A stretch of 6,510 nucleotides of DNA, taken from NCBI GenBank assembly GCA_021786455.1, contig JAJYNF010000174.1, forward strand, positions 1 through 6,510, read 5' to 3'. Position 1 is the first letter of the stretch. The number at the start of each line of letters is the position of its first letter. The DNA comes from Acidobacteriota bacterium. Its GTDB lineage: Bacteria > Acidobacteriota > Terriglobia > UBA7540. A model generated the notes under the pieces. The model searched no databases. It was not told where the DNA came from and saw nothing but the letters and a program-made list of their open reading frames with translations. Below are positions 1 to 5,490 of the stretch, one piece after another. Made by a program: the position numbers and the translations under genes.

Positions 1-429
1 TTCCGATCTCACACCCAACGCCTCCAACACGTCCGCACTGCCCGCCCGGCTGGAGATGGATCGGTTGCCGTGCTTGGCCACGCGCGCTCGCGCCCCCGCC
101 GCCACCAGCGCCGCCGCCGTGGACACGTTGAATGTTCCTTTCCCATCACCGCCCGTCCCGCAGGTATCGAGAAGAGGTCCGGCAGCCGATAGCGCGCTCG
201 GATCAACCCCCGCTTCCCGCAGCACTTCCTGGGCCTGGGCGCGCATTACTTCGGCGAAACCGATGATCTCCCCCGGCGTCTCGCCCCTGTCCCTCAGCGC
301 GACCAGCAGTGAGACAATCTGCTCGTCCGGAACGGTCCCGGAAAGCAGCAACTCCATGACGGCGCGCGCTTCCTCGCGCGTCAAGCTCCCCCCGCGCTGA
401 ACCTTTTCGATGACCTCGCGGATCCGCAT
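1..429 (-). CDS. trpD: Anthranilate phosphoribosyltransferase, N-terminal part (cut by left edge)
   Basis: TrpD transfers the phosphoribosyl group of PRPP to anthranilate, the second committed step of cytoplasmic tryptophan synthesis. The visible 143 residues (family length about 340) begin MRIREVIEKVQRG and hold the helical N-terminal domain (about 1-75) and the start of the nucleoside-phosphorylase-like domain. Recognisable motifs are DTCGTGGDG at 88-96 (PRPP/pyrophosphate loop), NVST at 101-104, KHGNRSISS at 119-127 and GSADVLEALG at 130-139. The ATG at 427-429 is chosen because the protein then begins exactly as family members do, and an in-frame stop lies only five codons upstream. An AAGGA stretch lies about 21 bases upstream, too far for a good Shine-Dalgarno site. 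The gene is divergent from sucC. The last three codons (R-S-E, bases 1-9) may be adapter sequence rather than genome. The family assignment is very secure. Confidence 0.96.
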   Translation of the reverse strand, partial: MRIREVIEKVQRGGSLTREEARAVMELLLSGTVPDEQIVSLLVALRDRGETPGEIIGFAEVMRAQAQEVLREAGVDPSALSAAGPLLDTCGTGGDGKGTFNVSTAAALVAAGARARVAKHGNRSISSRAGSADVLEALGVRSE

Positions 430-435
430 AATTCG

Positions 436-465
436 TTGCTTTTAGGTGGTTCCTTCTTCTATACT
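436..465 (+). promoter_or_regulatory. Candidate sigma70-like promoter for sucCD-ndk
   Basis: In the divergent gap between trpD and sucC, TATACT at 460-465 is one base from the -10 consensus. TTGCTT at 436-441 is a weak -35 element, at 18-base spacing. It would give a leader of roughly 70 bases before the sucC start. The -35 half matches at only three of six positions, so this is a suggestion from inspection. I found no equally good element for trpD on the other strand. Confidence 0.25.
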
Positions 466-544
466 GGCGCATTCTGTGGCCAGCGCAGATTTAATTCTAT
501 CGTGCGGGCCTTCAAATGGCTACGGGCGATTGACAGCTCACTGA

Positions 545-1708
545 ATGAAAGTTCACGAATATCAAGCAAAGCACATTTTGGCTCATTATGGAGTCGCCAC
601 TCCGCGCGGCGAAGTGGTTTTCACGCCCAAAGAGGCTCGTGAAGCCGCCCAGCGAGTGGGCAGCGCCGTCGTGGTCAAGGCGCAGATCCATGCAGGCGGC
701 CGCGGCAAGGCGGGTGGCGTCAAACTGGCCCGCACGCCGGAAGAAGTGGAGCGCCTTGCAGGATCGCTTTTAGGTCGGCCACTCATCACGGCGCAGACGG
801 GCCCCGAAGGCCGCATCGTTCGCCGCCTGCTGATTGAAGAGGGCCTCGACATCGTCAAGGAATTCTACCTGGGCCTGCTCGTGGACCGCGCCGCCGCCCG
901 GCCCGTCTTTATGGCTTCGAGCGAAGGCGGCGTGGAAATTGAAGTCGTCGCCCAAGAGCATCCGGAAAAAATTCTCAAGGAATATGTCCATTCGGCCGCG
1001 GGTTTCCAGCCTTTCCAGGCGCGCCATCTCGCCTTCGGCCTCGGCCTCGACCCCGTGCTGCTCTCCGAAGCCACAAAAATGTTTTCCAGCCTGTTTCGCG
1101 CTTTCCAGGCTACGGATGCGTCGCTCGTGGAAATCAATCCCTTCGTCCAGACGCGCGACGGCCGTTTGCTCGCCCTCGACGCCAAAATGACCTTTGATGA
1201 CAACGCGCTTTTCCGCCATAAAGACGTCCAGGAACTCCGCGACCTCGAGGAAGAAGATCCGCTGGAGGTTAAAGCGTCTGAGTACAAGCTGAATTACATC
1301 CGCCTCGACGGCAACGTAGGCTGCATGGTGAATGGCGCCGGGCTCGCCATGGCGACCATGGACATCATTCAGTACGCCGGCGGCCGTCCCGCCAATTTTC
1401 TCGACGTGGGTGGCGGCGCGAGCGAAGAGCAGGTCAAGCGCGGCTTTGAAATTATCCTTGGCGACCCAAATGTCCGCGCCGTGCTCATCAACATTTTCGG
1501 CGGCATCATGCGCTGCGATATCGTCGCGAGCGGCGTGGTCGCCGCGGCGAAGAGCCTCGACATCAAGGTGCCCGTCGTGGCGCGCCTGGAAGGCACCAAT
1601 GTCGAGTTGGGACAGAGAATCTTAGAGGAATCCGGCCTCAACTTCACCGTTGCCAGCGGCATGAAGGACGCCGCGGAAAAAGTCGTCGCGGCCTCACGGG
1701 GAAATTAA
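545..1708 (+). CDS. sucC: Succinyl-CoA synthetase (ADP/GDP-forming), beta subunit
   Basis: SucC is the nucleotide- and succinate-binding subunit of succinyl-CoA synthetase. With SucD it converts succinyl-CoA, phosphate and NDP to succinate, CoA and NTP in the TCA cycle. The 387 residues match the usual length (E. coli 388). The protein opens MKVHEYQAKHIL, followed by an ATP-grasp domain with K45 and the GRGKAGG loop at 52-58. VEINP at 195-199 includes E196, which by position equals the E. coli Glu that contacts the phosphohistidine. ALDAK at 210-214 carries the metal-binding Asp. The C-terminal CoA-ligase domain has GNVGCMVNGAGLAMATMD at 256-273 and GGIMRCD at 319-325. P20 sits where E. coli has Pro and, as I recall, GTP-specific enzymes have Gln, hinting at ATP use. 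The start has no clear Shine-Dalgarno site, but the N-terminus aligns exactly with the family. It is the first gene of a probable operon with sucD and ndk. Confidence 0.97.
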   Translation: MKVHEYQAKHILAHYGVATPRGEVVFTPKEAREAAQRVGSAVVVKAQIHAGGRGKAGGVKLARTPEEVERLAGSLLGRPLITAQTGPEGRIVRRLLIEEGLDIVKEFYLGLLVDRAAARPVFMASSEGGVEIEVVAQEHPEKILKEYVHSAAGFQPFQARHLAFGLGLDPVLLSEATKMFSSLFRAFQATDASLVEINPFVQTRDGRLLALDAKMTFDDNALFRHKDVQELRDLEEEDPLEVKASEYKLNYIRLDGNVGCMVNGAGLAMATMDIIQYAGGRPANFLDVGGGASEEQVKRGFEIILGDPNVRAVLINIFGGIMRCDIVASGVVAAAKSLDIKVPVVARLEGTNVELGQRILEESGLNFTVASGMKDAAEKVVAASRGN

Positions 1709-1717
1709 ACCAATCCG

Positions 1718-2629
1718 ATGTCTGTTCTCGTTGACCACAACACGCGCTTGCTGGTTCAAGGCATCACAGGCCGTGAAGGCGGCTTTCATGCCGAGCAGGC
1801 GGCTCTTTACGGCACGAAGGTTGTCGCGGGCGTAACGCCAGGCAAAGGCGGCACAACCTGGGTCACAAAGAACGGCGCCTATTCCGCGCCGGTCTTCAAC
1901 ACCGTGCGCGAGGCCGTAGAAAAAACGGGCGCCAACGCTTCCGTCATCTTCGTTCCACCGCCATTCGCCGCTGACGCCATCATGGAAGCCGCCGACGCCC
2001 GCCTGCCGCTGGTCGTCTGCATCACCGAAGGGATCCCGACGCTCGACATGGTCCGCGCCATGCACTTCCTGCGCGGCACGGCGACTCGGCTCATCGGCCC
2101 CAACTGCCCCGGCATCATTTCGCCGGGCAAGTGCAAGATCGGCATCATGCCCGGCTCCATCCACCGGCCCGGCAACGTCGGCGTCATTTCGCGCAGCGGA
2201 ACGCTCACTTATGAAGCCGTCGGCCAGCTCACGGTGCTCGGCATTGGACAGTCCACCTGCATTGGCATCGGCGGCGATCCGATCATCGGCACCTCGTTTG
2301 TGGATGCCTTGCGCCTGATGAACGATGACCCGGAGACGCACGCCATCGTGGTCATCGGTGAAATCGGCGGCACGGGCGAGGAAGAAGCGGCGGCCTTTGT
2401 CAAAGCCCATATCAAAAAGCCCGTCGTCGGGTTTATCGCCGGCCGCACCGCTCCGCCGGGTCGCCGCATGGGTCACGCCGGAGCCATCATTTCCGGTGGC
2501 AAAGGGACGGCGGCGGACAAAATTGCCGCTTTCCGCGATGCCGGGATCGAAGTCGCGGAGAGCCCCGCGCTCATCGGTGAAACGATGGCGAAGTTATTGA
2601 AGCCGTCGGCAAAGCGAGCTGATCGCTGA
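1718..2629 (+). CDS. sucD: Succinyl-CoA synthetase, alpha subunit
   Basis: SucD carries the CoA-binding Rossmann domain and the histidine that is transiently phosphorylated in the reaction. Of 303 residues (E. coli 289), VQGITGREGGFHAEQA at 13-28 is the CoA-binding start, GGVTPGKGGTT-like sequence ends at residue 47, and TEGIPTLDM lies at 103-111. GPNCPGIISPG at 127-137, SRSGTLTYEA at 158-167 and GIGGDP at 183-188 follow. GEIGG at 214-218 includes E215, the partner of the phosphohistidine. The active-site histidine is H253 in RRMGHAGAI. Most of the extra length is an insertion of about six residues near 48-57 (WVTKNGAYSA), where the E. coli protein is short, plus a few residues at the C-terminus. 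It starts 9 bases after the sucC stop, with only a weak purine stretch (GGGGAAA) upstream, so translational coupling to sucC is likely. Confidence 0.97.
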   Translation: MSVLVDHNTRLLVQGITGREGGFHAEQAALYGTKVVAGVTPGKGGTTWVTKNGAYSAPVFNTVREAVEKTGANASVIFVPPPFAADAIMEAADARLPLVVCITEGIPTLDMVRAMHFLRGTATRLIGPNCPGIISPGKCKIGIMPGSIHRPGNVGVISRSGTLTYEAVGQLTVLGIGQSTCIGIGGDPIIGTSFVDALRLMNDDPETHAIVVIGEIGGTGEEEAAAFVKAHIKKPVVGFIAGRTAPPGRRMGHAGAIISGGKGTAADKIAAFRDAGIEVAESPALIGETMAKLLKPSAKRADR

Positions 2630-2646
2630 GCGCCGGAAGCCGGCGC
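2630..2646 (+). other. Perfect intercistronic hairpin between sucD and ndk
   Basis: Directly after the sucD stop codon, GCGCCGG (2630-2636) is followed by AAG and then CCGGCGC (2640-2646), a perfect 7-bp all-GC stem with a three-base loop. No T-run follows, so it does not look like an efficient intrinsic terminator. It could protect the sucCD message from 3' exonucleases or reduce read-through into ndk. The pairing is seen directly; the role is inferred. Confidence 0.55.
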
Positions 2647-2658
2647 CAACCCCCGAAC

Positions 2659-2663
2659 AGGAG
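2659..2663 (+). promoter_or_regulatory. Shine-Dalgarno site deciding the ndk TTG start
   Basis: AGGAG lies six bases before TTG at 2670. The nearby ATG at 2665-2667 is in another frame and gives no Ndk sequence. This site therefore supports TTG as the real initiation codon of ndk. Confidence 0.75.
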
Positions 2664-2669
2664 CATGCC

Positions 2670-3113
2670 TTGGCGATTGAACGCACACTGACGATCATCA
2701 AACCGGACGCCGTCGCCACGGGCCACGTCGGCGACGTCATCAAGATTCTCGAATCGAACAAACTGGCCATCGTGGCAGCGCGAATGGTCTATCTTTCCAA
2801 ACAGCAAGCCGAGGGCTTTTATGCCGTGCATCGCGGCAAGCCCTTTTTCGAAAGCCTGACTAAGTTCATGAGCTCCGGCCCGGCGCTGGTGATGGTCCTG
2901 GAAGGCGAGAACGCCATCGCACGCCTGCGGGAAATCATGGGCGCCACCAATCCCGCCAATGCTGCTCCGGGAACCATTCGCAAACTTTACGCCTCAAGCA
3001 TCGAACGCAACGCCATCCACGGCTCCGACGCCCCGGAAACCGCGGCCTTCGAAATTTCCTACTTCTTCCCCGGTATCGAACTCATACCCGTTTCTTCCCT
3101 TCCATGCGGGTGA
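2670..3113 (+). CDS. ndk: Nucleoside diphosphate kinase
   Basis: Ndk moves the gamma phosphate from ATP to other (d)NDPs through a phosphohistidine and so balances cellular NTP pools. The 147 residues start (M)AIERTLTIIKPDAV from a TTG codon. Catalytic-site residues are all present: K11, Y51, F59, R87, T93, R104, N114 and the phosphorylated H117 in NAIHGSD. The family's Ser next to the His (S119) and E128 are also present. The usual C-terminus ends near FFPGIEL. Here about nine further residues (IPVSSLPCG) follow, which lie antisense to the end of an MFS transporter fragment; the two reading frames overlap by 32 bases. Placement after sucCD fits a known functional link, because Ndk uses the NTP made by succinyl-CoA synthetase and the two proteins have been reported to associate in Pseudomonas. 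Confidence 0.96.
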   Translation: MAIERTLTIIKPDAVATGHVGDVIKILESNKLAIVAARMVYLSKQQAEGFYAVHRGKPFFESLTKFMSSGPALVMVLEGENAIARLREIMGATNPANAAPGTIRKLYASSIERNAIHGSDAPETAAFEISYFFPGIELIPVSSLPCG

Positions 3114-3324
3114 GGAGCGCAAAGATCGCCAACATCACCAGTGCTCCAACTAACGGAACCGCCAGGCCGCCGCGAAGACTTCCGGATCGTTCGGCCACAT
3201 ACCCAACGAGCAACGGCACACTGGCTCCTCCTATAGCAGCCAAACCAAACATCCAACCTCCGAAGCGTTTTGTTTCAGCGCCGAACCGCTCGGCCAGCAG
3301 GGCAATCGTCCCTATCAGCGCCGA
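3082..3324 (-). pseudogene. C-terminal remnant of an MFS transporter
   Basis: Read on the minus strand, about 80 residues ending at a TGA (3082-3084) look like the last part of a major facilitator superfamily permease. ALIGTIALLAERFGAETKRF is followed by two hydrophobic segments, FGGWMFGLAAIGGASVPLLV and LAVPLVGALVMLAIFALL, with a charged loop (GYVAERSGSLRGG) between them. These fit TM11 and TM12. No start codon or earlier helices belong to it: upstream of about 3324 the frame runs into sequence antisense to a TonB receptor fragment. A full permease has about 400 residues, so roughly 80% is missing and the piece cannot work as a transporter. The substrate cannot be told. The family call rests on hydrophobicity and the ending pattern, without a search. 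Confidence 0.68.
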
Positions 3325-3346
3325 CGTGACCCGAACCACTTCAAGC

Positions 3347-3715
3347 GACGTTATGATTAACGGCGTTGGCGTGAACAGCGTGACCTGGGGAGGCGCGGCC
3401 ACCGTCACGCCCAATGAAGAATCCATCCAAAGCGTTCGGGTCGCCACCAACAACTGCAGCGCGCTTTACGGGCGCAATGACGGCGCGCAAATCATCGTCA
3501 CCTCGAAGAACGGCGCCAACCACTTCCACGGCAGTGCCTTCTTCAAGGTGGATCGCCCGGGTCTAAACGCCTTCCAGAAATGGGACGGGCCTAACAACGC
3601 TCCGACCCAGAGAGACACGAACCGCTTCAACCAATCTGGCGGCAGCCTGGGCGGCCCTATTATTCACAATAAGCTTTTTGGGTTTTTATCCTACCAGGCC
3701 AATGAGGGTACGTAA
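3347..3715 (+). pseudogene. Internal fragment of an Oar-like TonB-dependent receptor
   Basis: About 120 residues match the second half of the plug domain of the large TonB-dependent receptors with an N-terminal carboxypeptidase-regulatory-like domain. The pattern is MINGVGVNSVTWGG, VTPNEESIQSVRV, NNCSALYGRNDGAQIIVTS, NGANHFHGSAFFKVD, RDTNRFNQSGGSLGGPI and KLFGFLSYQ. Such proteins import large substrates through the outer membrane and normally have about 1000 residues. Here the signal peptide, N-terminal domain and first half of the plug are absent, and the frame stops (TAA 3713-3715) just where the beta-barrel should begin, with no barrel sequence afterwards in the same frame. It is a slice truncated at both ends and surely non-functional. 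An open frame running from 3104 through this region is a chimera with antisense MFS sequence, not a real gene. Confidence 0.8.
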
Positions 3716-3744
3716 TCATCCTTTTTCCCATCGGGGCACAGATG

Positions 3745-3766
3745 TCTGCCGCCTTTAGCGGCCAGA
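3745..3766 (+). other. Hairpin in the GH39 leader
   Basis: TCTGCCGC (3745-3752) pairs with GCGGCCAGA (3758-3766) around a CTTTA loop. This gives eight base pairs with one bulged C. No T-run follows, so it is not an intrinsic terminator. It could be an RNA regulatory or stabilising element, or chance in GC-rich DNA. It matches no riboswitch class that I recognise. Confidence 0.4.
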
Positions 3767-3814
3767 GCACCCGCCCTGTAAAGAGGTTACTCCAATGCGC
3801 CAAGACCACTTTCG

Positions 3815-3821
3815 AAGGAGG
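3815..3821 (+). promoter_or_regulatory. Strong Shine-Dalgarno site of the GH39 gene
   Basis: AAGGAGG ends eight bases before the ATG at 3830. An in-frame GTG at 3821 overlaps the last base of this site and so cannot be the start. The ATG at 3830 is therefore preferred, shortening the longest open frame by three residues. Confidence 0.85.
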
Positions 3822-3829
3822 TGCAAGCT

Positions 3830-5380
3830 ATGCAAGACTATCCCCGTCGCTACGCGCGCCTTACGGCTCTAGCAGCGTTACTTTTTGGCTTAGCGAGCTT
3901 CAACCCTATCGAGGCCGTTCAAGCAGGCAGACAGACGCCGGTGCGCGTTGTGGTGGATGGCAACGCGCCGTCGCATCCCTTTCCGCACTTTTGGGAGCGG
4001 ATGTTCGGTTCCGGCCGCGCCATCCTCTCGCTTCGCGCGGATTATCGCCGCGACCTCGCCGAGGTTCGACGGGCGACCGGCTTCCGCTACATTCGCTTTC
4101 ACGGCATTCTCGACCGCGGCGTGGGCCTTGACCAGGTAGATGCTCAAGGCCAACCTTTTTACAACTACAGCTACGTGGATGAAATTTATGACGGCTTGCT
4201 GAAACAAGGAATTCGCCCCTTCGTGGAACTGAGCTTCATGCCACCGGCGCTGGCGTCCACCCCGCAGCGGCAAGGGTTTTGGTACCACCCCTACATCTCT
4301 CCGCCGAAGAGCTGGACAGCTTGGGGCAACCTGATCCAGCACCTCGCCCGGCACTTGGTGAATCGCTACGGCATAGATGAGGTATCGCGTTGGTACTTTG
4401 AGGTGTGGAATGAACCGAACATCGGCTTCTGGGCCGGAGTTCCCAAAAAGCAAACTTACTTCCACCTCTATGACGTGACGGCAAAAGCCCTTAAGAGCGT
4501 GAGCCCGCGTCTGCGCGTGGGCGGGCCGGCCACGGCGCAAGCAGCCTGGGTGCCGAGTTTCATTCGCCACTGTGTCCGTCATCATGTTCCGCTCGATTTC
4601 ATTTCGACTCATGTCTATGGCAATGACAGCGCCCAAAAGGTTTTCGGCACGCAGGAGAAGATCCCTCGCCGCAGGATGGTTTATCTGGCGGTGAAGAAGG
4701 TTTACGACCAAGTTCACGCTTCGCCTCTTCCCCATCTTCCCATCATCTTCAGCGAATACAACGCCAGCTACAGCAACGAGGTCAACGTGACCGATTCCTC
4801 GTTTATGGGGCCATGGTTGGCCAACACGATTCGGCAATGCGATGGGTTGGTTCACATCATGTCCTATTGGACATTCTCAGACGTTTTTGAAGAGCAAGGC
4901 GTCGTGAAGACGCCGTTTTACGGCGGCTTTGGGCTGATTGCGGCCGGAAATATTCCCAAGGCTTCCTACAACGATTTTCGCTTGCTTCACATGCTGGGGA
5001 CGGAGCGATTGGCGGTCAATTCAAATTCCGCCATCGTCACCCGCCGTAGGGATGGGACGTTGGCTATCGCCTTGTGGAATTATGCGCCGGCCGGCCCCGG
5101 GGGCGAAGCAAAAACCTTCAAACTTTCTTTTCACCACCTTGAGGGCGCCCGCCGCGCCATCTTCTGGGTGGTGGATCGCCATCATGGCTCGCCGTTGGCC
5201 ACTTGGGAGGCGATGGGCAAGCCGCGTTTTCCCACTTTTGCCGAACACACGATTTTGCAGGAGGCAGGGCAGCTTCCGCCACCCAAGATCGAGGCGCTCA
5301 ACCCTGAGCATCCTGAGCTTAAGCTGAAACTGATCCCCCACGCCCTGGCCCTGATCGAGATCGAAGGAAATCGGCCTTGA
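3830..5380 (+). CDS. Secreted GH39-family glycoside hydrolase (beta-xylosidase-like)
   Basis: The 516-residue product resembles GH39 enzymes, retaining hydrolases that mostly release xylose from xylo-oligosaccharides. An N-terminal signal peptide is visible: basic MQDYPRRYARL, a hydrophobic core at about 11-24, and a probable cleavage after VQA (A32). There is no lipobox, so a soluble periplasmic or secreted enzyme is expected. The (beta/alpha)8 domain (about 38-400) shows RFHGIL at 89-94, then WYFEVWNEPN at 188-197 with acid/base E195. STHVYG lies at 259-264, and IIFSEYNASY at 305-314 contains nucleophile E309. The stretch MSYWTFSDVFEE...PFYGGFGLI is a further family hallmark. A beta-rich C-terminal domain (about 400-510) follows. 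Both catalytic glutamates are present, so the gene looks intact. It stands alone, between a gene-remnant scar and convergent acs, without sugar transport or regulator genes in view. Exact substrate is uncertain: GH39 also includes alpha-L-iduronidases and other activities. Confidence 0.88.
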   Translation: MQDYPRRYARLTALAALLFGLASFNPIEAVQAGRQTPVRVVVDGNAPSHPFPHFWERMFGSGRAILSLRADYRRDLAEVRRATGFRYIRFHGILDRGVGLDQVDAQGQPFYNYSYVDEIYDGLLKQGIRPFVELSFMPPALASTPQRQGFWYHPYISPPKSWTAWGNLIQHLARHLVNRYGIDEVSRWYFEVWNEPNIGFWAGVPKKQTYFHLYDVTAKALKSVSPRLRVGGPATAQAAWVPSFIRHCVRHHVPLDFISTHVYGNDSAQKVFGTQEKIPRRRMVYLAVKKVYDQVHASPLPHLPIIFSEYNASYSNEVNVTDSSFMGPWLANTIRQCDGLVHIMSYWTFSDVFEEQGVVKTPFYGGFGLIAAGNIPKASYNDFRLLHMLGTERLAVNSNSAIVTRRRDGTLAIALWNYAPAGPGGEAKTFKLSFHHLEGARRAIFWVVDRHHGSPLATWEAMGKPRFPTFAEHTILQEAGQLPPPKIEALNPEHPELKLKLIPHALALIEIEGNRP

Positions 5381-5490
5381 AAAGGTTTCGAATGGTTCCA
5401 CAAGAGCTCGACGTTTCTCACTCGTCTTCCCGGCGGCGCGGGCTTGACCTGCCGCGTTCTCTGCACTCATCGCGGGGAGCAAGGTTACAG

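Larger units (their letters stand above)
3716..3829 (+). other. Leader region of the GH39 gene
   Basis: This 114-base stretch separates the receptor fragment from the GH39 start. I see no coding sequence continuing the receptor in it. It holds one clear hairpin (3745-3766) and the Shine-Dalgarno site (3815-3821). I could not point to a convincing -35/-10 pair, so where transcription starts is unknown. Confidence 0.5.

Noticed and set aside
530..535. TTGACA just upstream of sucC as a -35 promoter element
   Set aside because: It lies only nine bases before the start codon, so a -10 and transcription start would fall inside the gene.
1694..2476. Long 260-codon minus-strand open frame opposite sucD
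   Set aside because: It is antisense to a clearly functional gene, a usual effect of high GC third positions, and its sequence shows no recognisable domain.
2665..2667. ATG near the ndk start as the initiation codon
   Set aside because: It is out of frame with the Ndk sequence; TTG at 2670 with AGGAG six bases upstream gives the correct N-terminus.
3353..3719. Seven-base inverted repeat, ATGATTA at 3353-3359 and TAATCAT at 3713-3719, flanking the receptor fragment
   Set aside because: The left copy lies inside conserved receptor codons (M-I-N), the repeat is short, and no target duplication or transposase is seen, so chance is the better explanation than element ends.
3890..4855. 321-codon minus-strand open frame opposite the GH39 gene
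   Set aside because: It mirrors the well-supported GH39 coding frame and has no recognisable motif or ribosome site.
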